From contig CAWULT010000080.1 of assembly GCA_963923455.1 (NCBI GenBank), positions 1 to 20,861 on the forward strand: DNA of 20,861 bases. The letters run 5' to 3'. Numbering within the stretch: the stretch's first letter is position 1; every line of letters begins with the position of its first letter. The translations under genes were made by a program, and so were the position numbers. Below, one piece after another: positions 1 to 7,194 of the stretch. This stretch comes from CAWULT01 sp963923455. GTDB lineage: Bacteria > Acidobacteriota > Vicinamibacteria > Vicinamibacterales > UBA2999. The notes under the pieces are model-generated. The model worked only from the letters and a program-made list of their open reading frames with translations, was not told the origin of the DNA and made no database searches.

Positions 1-1761
1 CCGGCGCCCGCCTGGTGCGCGGCGGCGCCCGGTGATCGGACGCAGGGCTGGCTGCCGCAGCGCCGGTCAGAGGTGATGGCGCGCAACGGTCTCGTGGCGA
101 CCAGCCAGCCGCTGGCGGCCCAGGTGGGCGTCGACGTCCTGAAACGCGGCGGCAATGCCATCGACGCCGCCGTCGCGACCTCGGCGATGCTCAGCCTGAT
201 GGAGCCGATGAACGTCGGCCCAGGCGGAGACCTGTTCGCGATCGTCTACGTCGCCAGGGAACGCAAGCTCTACGCGCTCAACGCCAGCGGCAAGGCCCCG
301 ACCGGTCAGACCGTCGCGCACATGAACGACCTCGGCTACTCGTGGGACAGCGCCAACTGGGGTCCGGGCTCCGGCATGCCTGCACGCGGCATCCTGACGG
401 CGACCGTGCCCGGGTCGGTCTGGGGGTGGGAAGAGGTCCTCCGCCGCTTCGGCACGATGACCTTCAAGGACGTGCTGCAGCCGGCGGTCGACTACGCCGA
501 ACAGGGCTTTCCCGTGTCCGAGCGCATCGCCAACGACTGGCGGCTGCCGCGAGCCCTCAACGCGGCACCGGGCGATGCGCGGTCGTGCTGCGCCGAAGTG
601 GACCCGGACTCGGTGGCGACGTGGTACCCGGCCGGCCAGCCCCCCTCGGCCGGACAGATCGTCCGGAACCCCGGCCTCGCGAGGCTGTTCCGGATCCTGC
701 AACAACGGGGGCGAGCCGGCTTCTACACCGGCGAGGTCGCCCGCGCGATCGTCGACAAGTCGAGGAAGCTGGGCGGCACGATGACGATGGACGATCTGGC
801 GTCGTACGCGGGCGAGTGGGTCGCACCGGCGACGACGACCTATCACGGATACGACGTGTTCACGCTGCCGCCTCCGGCGCAGACCTGGGCGACGGCCGAG
901 ATCCTCAACATCCTCGAGGTCTGCGTGCCGCAGTGGGTCCCAGGATCCACGCTGGCCTCGCTCGGTCCAGCCAACCCCGCTTACTGGCATCTGTTCGTCG
1001 AGGCGAAGAAGCTGGCGTTCCGGGACCTCTACGCCTTCAATGCCGACCCGAACTTCGCCAGCGTGCCCCTCGATCGCCTGCTCTCGAAGGCCCATGCGCG
1101 GTCGCTCTGCGGCCGCGTGAGCCCGACGCAGGCCAGCAGGACGACGGCCGGTCCCAACGTCGACAGCGGCGGCGACACGATCGTGCTCGTGGCGGCCGAC
1201 CGCTTCGGCAACATGGTGGCCTGGGTGAACAGCCTCTTCTCGAGCTTCGGTTCCGGCGTCACGGTGCCCGGCTACGGCCTCACGCTGCACAATCGGGGCG
1301 GCCTCTTCACGCTCGACCCGGCCAGCCCCAACGCCGTCGCGCCGCACAAGCGGCCGTTCAATACCCTGTCCTCGGCCTTCGTCATGCGCGACGGGCGTCC
1401 GCTGATGGCCACGACGCTGATGGGTGGCGACATGCAGGCGCAGGGCATCGCGCAGGTGCTCGTCAGCGTGCTCGATCTGGGCGCGAACCTGCAGGCGGCG
1501 TCCGACATGGGGCGATTCCGCCACATGCAGGTGCCGAACGTGCTGACGCTGGAATCTCCGCTCTTTGCGATGGTGGGCGAAAAACTCAGAGCGATGGGCC
1601 ACGACGTCCGCTCCGTCAACGGCGCCGACATGGGCGGGTACCAGGCCGTCATGTTCACGCCGGACGGCTCGACAACGCGGCGGAGCGCGACGGATCCGGT
1701 GGCCGGCTTCTATCGAGCCGGATCCGACCACCGGAAGGACGGCCAGGCCGTCGGGTTCTGA
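1..1761 (+). CDS. Gamma-glutamyltransferase family protein (5' truncated by window edge)
   Basis: Ntn-hydrolase that cleaves and transfers gamma-glutamyl groups, for example from glutathione; usually exported. The frame is open from base 1, and the residues before the first GTG/ATG (73/76) already read like a mature GGT N-terminus (WLPQRRSEVMARNG). The true start and a signal peptide therefore probably lie left of the window. Numbering from the GTG at 73, the family signature RGGNAIDAAVATSA lies near residues 25-38. The GGDTIVLVAADRFGN segment places T369 where the autoprocessing nucleophilic Thr sits, seven residues before the conserved Asp. A typical RPFNT then LMGGDMQ block follows. The 15 bp gap to the convergent TraB/GumN gene leaves no room for a long terminator. 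Family assignment is firm; the physiological substrate is unknown, and relatives act on acyl or peptide substrates other than glutathione. Confidence 0.93.
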   Translation, partial: PAPAWCAAAPGDRTQGWLPQRRSEVMARNGLVATSQPLAAQVGVDVLKRGGNAIDAAVATSAMLSLMEPMNVGPGGDLFAIVYVARERKLYALNASGKAPTGQTVAHMNDLGYSWDSANWGPGSGMPARGILTATVPGSVWGWEEVLRRFGTMTFKDVLQPAVDYAEQGFPVSERIANDWRLPRALNAAPGDARSCCAEVDPDSVATWYPAGQPPSAGQIVRNPGLARLFRILQQRGRAGFYTGEVARAIVDKSRKLGGTMTMDDLASYAGEWVAPATTTYHGYDVFTLPPPAQTWATAEILNILEVCVPQWVPGSTLASLGPANPAYWHLFVEAKKLAFRDLYAFNADPNFASVPLDRLLSKAHARSLCGRVSPTQASRTTAGPNVDSGGDTIVLVAADRFGNMVAWVNSLFSSFGSGVTVPGYGLTLHNRGGLFTLDPASPNAVAPHKRPFNTLSSAFVMRDGRPLMATTLMGGDMQAQGIAQVLVSVLDLGANLQAASDMGRFRHMQVPNVLTLESPLFAMVGEKLRAMGHDVRSVNGADMGGYQAVMFTPDGSTTRRSATDPVAGFYRAGSDHRKDGQAVGF

Positions 1762-1776
1762 CCGCCGTCGAATCCC

Positions 1777-2694
1777 CTACCGCTGACGCACGCGGTAGCC
1801 CTGCGCCGTCAGCATGGCGACCAGGCCGTCGGGGCCGACCAGGTGCGCGGCCCCGACCACCACGAAGCACCGTGCCGTCGCGAAGCAACCGGTCAACGCG
1901 GGCATCCAGCGGCGGTTGCGGTCGACGACGAGCGCCTGATAGATCCCGGGCGAGTCCTTCATCGTGTCGACCAGCAGCTGCTCGACCACGGCCGCGTCCC
2001 CGGCCTTCCACGCGGCCGCGATTCGCCGCATCTGCGACAGCTCCGTCTCGGTACCGTCGAGCGTCTCGCCGACGAGCGCCTCCTGCATCTGCGGGCTCAA
2101 CGCCTCGAGGAAGCCGATCTGGTCGAGCGCCGCCTCGAACGTACGCGTCCGCTTGCCCGCGGTGCGCGCCCGATCGAGAAAGTGCTTGTCGATGCCGAGC
2201 GCGGGGTCGAAGCCGCCGCGCTGCAACTCGAGCGCCGCGAGCGTAATCGCGATCATCCACGGCTTCATCCGGTCGAGCGCGACGGCGGGCAGCCCCGCCT
2301 TCGACGCCTTGTCGACGACGCGCCGGTACGCTCCGGCCGAGAGCTCGGTCTGCAGGCTCCGGCCGGGCGGGTAGAAGGCCTTGGCCATCAGCTGGCTGGC
2401 GACGTCCGGCGACGTCAACTCATCCGGGTCGGCCTCCTCGACCAGCGTGTCGGCCTGCGCGAACGCCGCCAGCATCGACGCCGGCAGCGGGTAGGCGTCC
2501 GCGGTCAACAGGTGCAGGGACCCGACGAGCCACGACGTCCGGCCGTCCTTCTCCACCGTCCAGAACAGCCCCTGGCTGCCGGCGGCCGGCGCCGGCCCCT
2601 GCTGCGCGTGCAGGCGCACGCCGCCCAGGGCCACGACCGAGGAGACGAGGGCGAGAGCGACGAGACGGAAGCCGGACCGGCAGGTGGCGCGCAC
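1777..2694 (-). CDS. TraB/GumN family protein (TIKI-like putative metalloprotease)
   Basis: 305 residues with an N-terminal export signal: basic start, hydrophobic residues about 9-27, then LHAQQG. The family has two conserved GxxH-type sites, here VGSLH (H61) and VGAAH (H284). They bracket an acidic stretch (EEADPDEL) and a mostly helical middle. Related eukaryotic TIKI proteins are metal-dependent proteases; bacterial members lack a settled role. The product is probably periplasmic or attached to the envelope. The GTG start at 2694 was chosen because the signal peptide begins there; I see no good ribosome site. A TACACT hexamer lies only 4 nt upstream, inside the 17 bp gap to the upstream gene on the same strand, so it may have its own leaderless transcript. 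Only 15 bp separate its stop from the convergent GGT gene. Confidence 0.88.
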   Translation of the reverse strand: MRATCRSGFRLVALALVSSVVALGGVRLHAQQGPAPAAGSQGLFWTVEKDGRTSWLVGSLHLLTADAYPLPASMLAAFAQADTLVEEADPDELTSPDVASQLMAKAFYPPGRSLQTELSAGAYRRVVDKASKAGLPAVALDRMKPWMIAITLAALELQRGGFDPALGIDKHFLDRARTAGKRTRTFEAALDQIGFLEALSPQMQEALVGETLDGTETELSQMRRIAAAWKAGDAAVVEQLLVDTMKDSPGIYQALVVDRNRRWMPALTGCFATARCFVVVGAAHLVGPDGLVAMLTAQGYRVRQR

Positions 2695-2698
2695 GTGG

Positions 2699-2704
2699 AG
2701 TGTA
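2699..2704 (-). promoter_or_regulatory. Putative -10 hexamer TACACT before TraB/GumN
   Basis: TACACT read on the minus strand ends 4 nt before the GTG start at 2694. Its spacing fits a leaderless or nearly leaderless transcript. No convincing -35 box is visible. Support comes from the recurrence of the same hexamer near other starts in this window. Confidence 0.4.
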
Positions 2705-2711
2705 TCGGCCC

Positions 2712-3926
2712 CTACCGCCCGAACCCGATCTCACGCACCGGCTGCCGGCCTTCGACGTCGGCGCCGGAATAGACCTCCATCCCCATCGTCCTCGGCGGAA
2801 TCGGCAGGCCCTTGGCCCGGGCCTCGGCGACGGCCCGCTCGTAGGCGCGCTCGCCGCTCAGCGCGTGGTTCACCGCGCCGTTGCCCTCGTGGCAGGAGTA
2901 CTCGTAGAGCTGGTAGTCGGGCTGCTGCGTGATCGTGAAGCGCACGGTGAACGGCGCGGTGTACATCGCCGGGTCCTCGACGCGCACGCGGTAGTCGATC
3001 ATCTGCGGGTCGATGCGCGTGAAGCGCTCGGTGAGCTTCAGGCCCTCGCTGTTGGGCCCGCTGAACCCGACGCGGTCGGTGAAGTTGGTCGTCTCGACGA
3101 CCAGCGTGTCCCCGTCCCAGTGCCCGCGGGCATCACCCATGTACTGCCTGATGGCGGGCCCGGCGTGCGGCCGCCCGTCGAGCGGAATCACGCGCGTGTC
3201 GTGGATCATCTCGTAGCTGACGATCACCTCGTTCGGCGTCTGCGCGATGCGCAGGCCGTTGCCGTAGAGCACCGGGAAGATGCCGCCGATGCCGCGCGTG
3301 ATGCACCGGTCGTAGAGGGAGAAGTCGCCGAAACCATCGAACGTCCGCGTGCCGAACGTGCCGACGCCGAAGTTCGCCTGCTGCTTCGCGCGACCCGCCG
3401 CCGTGAGCGGCGGCATCTGGCCGTTGGCCGGCTCGACGACGAACGAGGTGTAGCCGAACGTCCGGACGCCGAACTCGTTGCGGAGGAAGGTCTCCTGGTT
3501 GACGGCGCGGTCGCGCGACGCCTCGTCACCGCCGGCCCGCCGCGCGAACTCCTCGGGCGTCAGCGACTCGCGGTCACCCTGTGCGGCCGGACGCGACGTC
3601 GGAATGCCGCGCATGTCGTCGCTCGTCCAGACGCCCTCGAGGTCCGGATGTCCCCACGGCGTCCGCGGGGCCTTCCAGTTCGGATCCTTCGCCTTGGCCG
3701 CCGTCGTCTCCGCCGGGACCGACCGCAGGGCCGACGGGGCCTTCATCGGGCCGCCACGTCCCCCGCCCAGCCCGATCCCGCCGGCGCGCCCCCCGCGGGC
3801 GCCGGCCGGGGCCTGGGCGCCGGCGGCCGGCCCTTGCGCTCCCGCAGGCGCCTGGGCGGCCGCCAGTCCGAGCGCCAGCGCCACCAGCACGGCCGACCAC
3901 GTCCACGTGCGCGCGTTGTCCCGCAT
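2712..3926 (-). CDS. Secreted protein of unknown function (Acidobacteria-type)
   Basis: 404 residues. An export signal (residues about 8-25, ending LAAAQA) is followed by a low-complexity Ala/Gly/Pro linker to about residue 60. The body contains WGHPDLEGVWTSDD near residues 90-105, a GIGGIFPVLYGN stretch, and a Trp/Tyr/Asp-rich, probably beta-rich C-terminal half (HWDGDTLVVETTNF, FTRIDPQMIDYRV). I recognise this as a recurrent secreted protein type in Acidobacteriota genomes, always annotated as hypothetical; I know of no assigned function. The ATG at 3926 has a good ribosome site (GGGAGGGG about 5 nt upstream). It lies 19 bp downstream of the ketoacyl synthase and 17 bp upstream of the TraB/GumN gene, so co-transcription is plausible. 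Confidence 0.87.
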   Translation of the reverse strand: MRDNARTWTWSAVLVALALGLAAAQAPAGAQGPAAGAQAPAGARGGRAGGIGLGGGRGGPMKAPSALRSVPAETTAAKAKDPNWKAPRTPWGHPDLEGVWTSDDMRGIPTSRPAAQGDRESLTPEEFARRAGGDEASRDRAVNQETFLRNEFGVRTFGYTSFVVEPANGQMPPLTAAGRAKQQANFGVGTFGTRTFDGFGDFSLYDRCITRGIGGIFPVLYGNGLRIAQTPNEVIVSYEMIHDTRVIPLDGRPHAGPAIRQYMGDARGHWDGDTLVVETTNFTDRVGFSGPNSEGLKLTERFTRIDPQMIDYRVRVEDPAMYTAPFTVRFTITQQPDYQLYEYSCHEGNGAVNHALSGERAYERAVAEARAKGLPIPPRTMGMEVYSGADVEGRQPVREIGFGR

Positions 3927-3945
3927 GCGACCCCTCCCGGCAGCC

Positions 3946-5193
3946 CTAGGGCGCCGACAGCACCAGGCTCACGTTGGTGCCGCCGAACCCGAACGAGTTC
4001 GACAGCGCGTGTTTCATCGTGCGGGCCACCGGGTCGAGCACCGGCGGATACTCCGCGAGTTCCGGGTCGAGCGGGCGGGCGTTGATCGACGGCGCGATCC
4101 AGCCGCCTCGCAGCATCGCGAGCGTGAAGATCGCCTCGATGGCGCCGGCCGCCGACACCGTGTGGCCCGTGTAGCCCTTCGTCGACGAGTACGCGACGTG
4201 CCGGTCCCCCAGCACCGCCCGGATGGCCCGGACTTCGGCCACGTCGCCCGCGGGCGTCGACGTCCCGTGGGTGTTCACGTAGTCGATGTCCTCGGGTCCG
4301 AGCCCGGCGTGCGCCAGCGCCTGTTCCATCGCGCGGCGCGCGCCGTCGGACGACGGCGCCACCATGTCGCCCGCGCCATCGCTCGACATCCCCCACCCAC
4401 GCACCACGCCCAGGACGCGGGCGCCGCGGGCTTCGGCCGCCGCGCGCGTCTCCAGCACCACCATCCCCGCGCCCTCGGCGAAGATGAACCCCGCGCGGTC
4501 GGCCGCGTAGGGCCGCGAGGCGCGCTCCGGGTGGTCGTTGTCGTCGGAGTTGTAGGCGCGCATCGAGTCGAAGCCGGCGTGGAAGTGCGGGTCGGTCTGC
4601 TCGCAGCCGCCGGCGAGCGCGCGCTCGCAGTGCCCGCTCTCGATCAGCATGGCGGCGAGCAGCACGTTGTAGGCCCCGCCCGCGCACGCGGCCGACGTCG
4701 TGAACGACGGCCCCGTCGTGCACAGCACGTTGACGAGGTTGGCCGACACGGTCGAGGCCATCAGGCGGGGCACGACCGTCGGCAGAATCCGGCGCATGTT
4801 GTGCGTCTCGTCGAGCTTCTGCTGAATCTCCACGTGCGTCCGGACGTCGCCGGCGCCGGATCCGGCCACCACCGCCATGTCCCGCGTGGCGAGTCCCGCC
4901 TGCGCCAGCGCCTGCCGCGCCGCGGCCAGTGCCAGCCGCGCCTGGCGGCCCATGAACCGGCCCTGGGTCTTCGTGACGCCCACGTCGTCATCGGTCAGCT
5001 CGCCGGGGTAGAGGCCGGCGATCTGGCATCGGGCGTTGTTCTCGATGCCGGGCTGAAACGGCGAGAACGGGCGGCTCCGTCCTTCCCGCAGGAGGGTCTC
5101 GATCTCCGCGAAGTCATGCCCGAGGTGGCACAACACCCCGGCGCCCGTCACCACGACCTCGCGCTCGGCTCGCCGTGAACCCGCTGTACCCAT
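3946..5193 (-). CDS. Beta-ketoacyl-ACP synthase (FabB/KAS I-like)
   Basis: 415-residue thiolase-fold condensing enzyme. It performs decarboxylative Claisen condensation of malonyl-ACP with an acyl-ACP in fatty acid or polyketide-like synthesis. The catalytic set is complete: C170 in TSAACAGG, H309 in NTHGTSTP, K339 and H344 in STKGYTGH. The glycine-rich end SNSFGFGGTN (398-407) is present. The region FDSMRAYNSDDNDHPERASRPY closely follows the E. coli FabB pattern, so FabB-like is preferred over FabF-like. No acyl carrier protein, ketoreductase or other fatty acid gene is nearby, so it may be a specialised or secondary synthase. ATG at 5193; the nearest GGAG is about 13 nt upstream, which is weak. 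A perfect 14 bp palindrome lies 22 bp upstream. Confidence 0.94.
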   Translation of the reverse strand: MGTAGSRRAEREVVVTGAGVLCHLGHDFAEIETLLREGRSRPFSPFQPGIENNARCQIAGLYPGELTDDDVGVTKTQGRFMGRQARLALAAARQALAQAGLATRDMAVVAGSGAGDVRTHVEIQQKLDETHNMRRILPTVVPRLMASTVSANLVNVLCTTGPSFTTSAACAGGAYNVLLAAMLIESGHCERALAGGCEQTDPHFHAGFDSMRAYNSDDNDHPERASRPYAADRAGFIFAEGAGMVVLETRAAAEARGARVLGVVRGWGMSSDGAGDMVAPSSDGARRAMEQALAHAGLGPEDIDYVNTHGTSTPAGDVAEVRAIRAVLGDRHVAYSSTKGYTGHTVSAAGAIEAIFTLAMLRGGWIAPSINARPLDPELAEYPPVLDPVARTMKHALSNSFGFGGTNVSLVLSAP

Positions 5194-5215
5194 CTTGTCG
5201 CCGTCGCTCCACTCG

Positions 5216-5229
5216 AAGGGCCGGCCCTT
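5216..5229. promoter_or_regulatory. 14 bp perfect palindrome upstream of the ketoacyl synthase
   Basis: AAGGGCCGGCCCTT is its own reverse complement. It lies 22 bp upstream of the ATG at 5193, in a 79 bp gap after the preceding gene. It could be an operator for a dimeric regulator or an RNA hairpin in the leader. Function is inferred only from position and symmetry. Confidence 0.35.
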
Positions 5230-5272
5230 TCATGCCGCTCCCCGCGCGATTCGATTCAGACCGTCCCGCGCC

Positions 5273-5491
5273 TCACCACCCGGCCCACACCGCGTAGTAC
5301 AGCGCCGCGCCCAGACACACACCCACCGCCGTCAGCGATCGCACGCTCGCGGTGAAGTACGGATACGCCATGAACGCGAGCCCCGCCACGAGCTGCGGCC
5401 AGCGCGCCTGCTTCTTCCCGTAGACGAACAGCACGAAGCCCACGCCGCTCGGGATGAGGGACAGCAGCAGCCACGTGGCGTCGACGTCCAT
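5273..5491 (-). CDS. Small membrane protein of unknown function, 72 aa
   Basis: Short but convincing gene product with an almost fully hydrophobic layout: a segment at about residues 7-24 (LLLSLIPSGVGFVLFVYG), a basic loop KKQARWPQ, and two further segments to the end (LVAGLAFMAYPYF and SLTAVGVCLGAALYYAVW). This gives about three membrane spans, with the KK loop likely cytoplasmic. I recognise it as a type of small conserved hypothetical inner-membrane protein without a known role. A TATACT hexamer ends 5 nt before the ATG and no ribosome site is present, so a leaderless mRNA is likely. A strong GC hairpin separates it from the upstream DUF6526 gene. Confidence 0.75.
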   Translation of the reverse strand: MDVDATWLLLSLIPSGVGFVLFVYGKKQARWPQLVAGLAFMAYPYFTASVRSLTAVGVCLGAALYYAVWAGW

Positions 5492-5496
5492 GCCGC

Positions 5497-5502
5497 AGTA
5501 TA
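5497..5502 (-). promoter_or_regulatory. Putative -10 hexamer TATACT before the 72-aa gene
   Basis: TATACT on the minus strand ends 5 nt before the ATG at 5491. That places a transcription start at or next to the start codon. No -35 consensus is seen about 17 bp further upstream. Confidence 0.5.
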
Positions 5503-5520
5503 GCGTCCGCGGGTACCGCC

Positions 5521-5545
5521 CCCGCCGGCCGGCCGTGCCGGCGGG
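5521..5545 (-). terminator. GC hairpin downstream of the DUF6526 gene
   Basis: Nine-base perfect arms CCCGCCGGC and GCCGGCGGG with a 7-nt loop, about 25 nt past the DUF6526 stop. No T tract follows on the minus strand, so it is not a classical intrinsic terminator. It could still act as a U-less terminator or a 3'-end stabiliser. Confidence 0.4.
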
Positions 5546-5569
5546 CCGTCCGTCGGACGCCGCCCCGCC

Positions 5570-6004
5570 TCAGGCCCGCAGGTGGTCCGCCCTCCAGCGC
5601 TGAACCATCTGCTTGATCGCCTTCCGGTCCGCGATGCGTTCGTCGAGGACCTTCCGGGCCAGCGCCGGCAGCTCCCCGTCGCTGGCGAAGCGCAGCGCGC
5701 AGACCTGATCGATCGACAGCTCGTCGAACCGGTGGCCGAGGTCGGGGGCGAGCTGCGACAGCCGCAGCCGCTCCTCGAGCCTGATCACCCGGTCCTGCAC
5801 CCGCAGCGCGAACAGGCGAGCGAAGAAGAAGATCATCACCAGCGCGACCGCGACGGCGACGCCCATCGCCGCGTCGATCGAGAACGCGGTCGCCGCCACG
5901 TACAACCGCCAGAGCAGATTGACGACGAGCAGGGCGAACGTGAAGTAGTGATAGGCCGGGACGATCTTCGCGTGATTCTCGAACGATTGGTGTGGCTGTG
6001 CCAT
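5570..6004 (-). CDS. DUF6526 family membrane protein
   Basis: 144 residues. It begins MAQPHQSFENHAKIVPAYHY, the N-terminal pattern I associate with DUF6526. Two membrane spans follow (about 20-38 and 45-65), then a soluble Arg/Glu/Leu-rich tail with VIRLEERLRL that should be mostly helical. Function is unknown; the topology suggests a hairpin-anchored inner-membrane protein with a cytoplasmic tail. The ATG at 6004 has a strong ribosome site GGAGGGG 2 nt upstream, and TAGTAT lies 21 nt upstream as a possible -10, so this gene looks conventionally leadered. It follows PPK2 on the same strand after 109 bp. Confidence 0.82.
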   Translation of the reverse strand: MAQPHQSFENHAKIVPAYHYFTFALLVVNLLWRLYVAATAFSIDAAMGVAVAVALVMIFFFARLFALRVQDRVIRLEERLRLSQLAPDLGHRFDELSIDQVCALRFASDGELPALARKVLDERIADRKAIKQMVQRWRADHLRA

Positions 6005-6025
6005 GGCCCCTCCGGACGCAGGGCC

Positions 6026-6031
6026 ATACTA
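6026..6031 (-). promoter_or_regulatory. Putative -10 hexamer TAGTAT before the DUF6526 gene
   Basis: TAGTAT on the minus strand ends 21 nt before the ATG, leaving room for the GGAGGGG ribosome site. No clear -35 is visible. Confidence 0.35.
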
Positions 6032-6113
6032 CCGCCATAAGCGTCCTCCGCGGTCCGCACGGCTCGGCCGGGCCGGGAACCCGGGCGGCCCCGCCGCGCA
6101 CGGCCGCGGGGGG

Positions 6114-6986
6114 CTACTCCGCCAGCAGCCGGCGGCGGGCGGCCCGCAGCGCCCCGACGCGGGCACGGTCCGGCCGGGGAAACCGCAGCCGCAGGGCGGC
6201 CAGCCCGTCGAGCACCGCCTGCGAGACGATCAGCCGCGCGTTCTCCTTGTCGTCGGCCGGCACGATGAACCACGGCGCCTGCCTGGTGGACGTGGCCTCG
6301 ATGCAGCGCTCGTACGCGCGCATGTAATCGTGCCACCTGGCGCGGGCGTCGAGGTCACGCTCGTCGAACTTCCAGTGCTTGTCCGGGTCGTCCAGGCGCG
6401 CCAGCAGGCGCTGCCGCTGCTCCTCCTTCGAGACGTGCAGGAAGAACTTCAGGATGCGCGTGCCGTTGCGGTGCAGGTGCGCCTCGAAGTCCACGATCGA
6501 GCGATAGCGCGACGACCACACGCCGTCGGCGGCGCGCATCTCGTCCGGCAGGCGCTGCGCCGCCAGAATCCCGGGCTGCACGCGGACGATCAGCACCTCT
6601 TCGTAGTACGAGCGGTTGAAGATGCCGATGCGCCCGCGCTCGGGCAGCGCCCTCGTGGTGCGCCACAGGAAATCGTGATCGAGTTCCTCGGCCGACGGGT
6701 GCTTGAAGGTGAACACCTGGCAGCCCTGCGGGTTGACGCCCGACATCACGTGCTTGATGGCACCGTCCTTTCCGGCGGCGTCCATCGCCTGGAAGATCAG
6801 CAGCAGTGCGTAGCGGTCGTGCGCGTAGAGCAGGGTCTGGCGCTGGCTCAACGTCCGGACGTGGTCGGCGAGCAGGGCCTCGTAGTGCTGGCGCGAGTCG
6901 TAGCAGGCCGGCACGCGCGTGGGCCACTTCTTCAGGTCGATCTTCTGCCCCTGCCGGGCCCGGAACCGAGAGACGTCGAGTGCCAT
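6114..6986 (-). CDS. Polyphosphate kinase 2 family (polyphosphate:nucleotide phosphotransferase)
   Basis: 290-residue cytoplasmic enzyme that moves phosphate between polyphosphate and nucleotides. The P-loop region is FQAMDAAGKDG (65-75, K73), followed by the NPQGCQVFTFKHP lid-proximal stretch (85-97). The Walker B-type segment GRIGIFNRSYYEEVLIVRV (118-136) is present, as is the ILKFFLHVSKEEQRQRL helix common in PPK2. Single-domain length and overall pattern match proteins like the Meiothermus enzyme that uses AMP and ADP (class III). The class, and so the preferred substrate, is inference. The ATG at 6986 has no ribosome site, but TAGTGT lies 6 nt upstream. It diverges from the monooxygenase gene. 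No ppk1 or ppx neighbour is present. Confidence 0.93.
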   Translation of the reverse strand: MALDVSRFRARQGQKIDLKKWPTRVPACYDSRQHYEALLADHVRTLSQRQTLLYAHDRYALLLIFQAMDAAGKDGAIKHVMSGVNPQGCQVFTFKHPSAEELDHDFLWRTTRALPERGRIGIFNRSYYEEVLIVRVQPGILAAQRLPDEMRAADGVWSSRYRSIVDFEAHLHRNGTRILKFFLHVSKEEQRQRLLARLDDPDKHWKFDERDLDARARWHDYMRAYERCIEATSTRQAPWFIVPADDKENARLIVSQAVLDGLAALRLRFPRPDRARVGALRAARRRLLAE

Positions 6987-6991
6987 GGCGA

Positions 6992-7005
6992 CACACTACT
7001 GCCGA
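6992..7005. repeat. 14 bp direct repeat, copy 1 (at the PPK2 start)
   Basis: CACACTACTGCCGA occurs here and again at 7198-7211 in the same orientation. This copy overlaps the putative PPK2 -10 element (TAGTGT on the minus strand). Confidence 0.7.
6993..6998 (-). promoter_or_regulatory. Putative -10 hexamer TAGTGT before PPK2
   Basis: TAGTGT on the minus strand ends 6 nt before the ATG at 6986, the expected spacing for a leaderless start. It lies inside a direct-repeat copy. The match to TAnnnT is loose. Confidence 0.3.
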
Positions 7006-7067
7006 CTGGACCCGTGCGTCGAGCCTCCGGCGCGGCGCTCTGCGCCCGGCCGGGTTTCGGGGTCGGC

Positions 7068-7083
7068 GCAGACGAATGTCTGC
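7068..7083. promoter_or_regulatory. Inverted repeat in the PPK2/monooxygenase divergent region
   Basis: GCAGAC and GTCTGC flank the spacer GAAT. The pairing extends to GGC...GCC (7065-7087) with one bulged base. It lies near the middle of the 208 bp intergenic region and could be an operator controlling either gene. Confidence 0.3.
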
Positions 7084-7194
7084 CGCCACGGAGACCTCGG
7101 GCCGGCATCGGCAGGGACTGCCGGGTGGACGGGTGGTCTGGTTCCTGCAAGACTTTGGCAGGACGCCGTGCCCAACCATCGAGACACTGACCCC

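Noticed and set aside
67..1731. 554-codon frame antisense to the gamma-glutamyltransferase
   Set aside because: Arg/His/Val-rich shadow; the sense strand has the catalytic Thr and GGT signatures.
3478..5178. 566-codon plus-strand frame over the ketoacyl synthase and secreted protein
   Set aside because: It spans two clear minus-strand genes and the gap between them, and has shadow composition.
6919..7194. N-terminal extension of the monooxygenase frame
   Set aside because: The extra residues overlap the PPK2 start on the other strand, contain no family sequence, and would bury the divergent promoter region.
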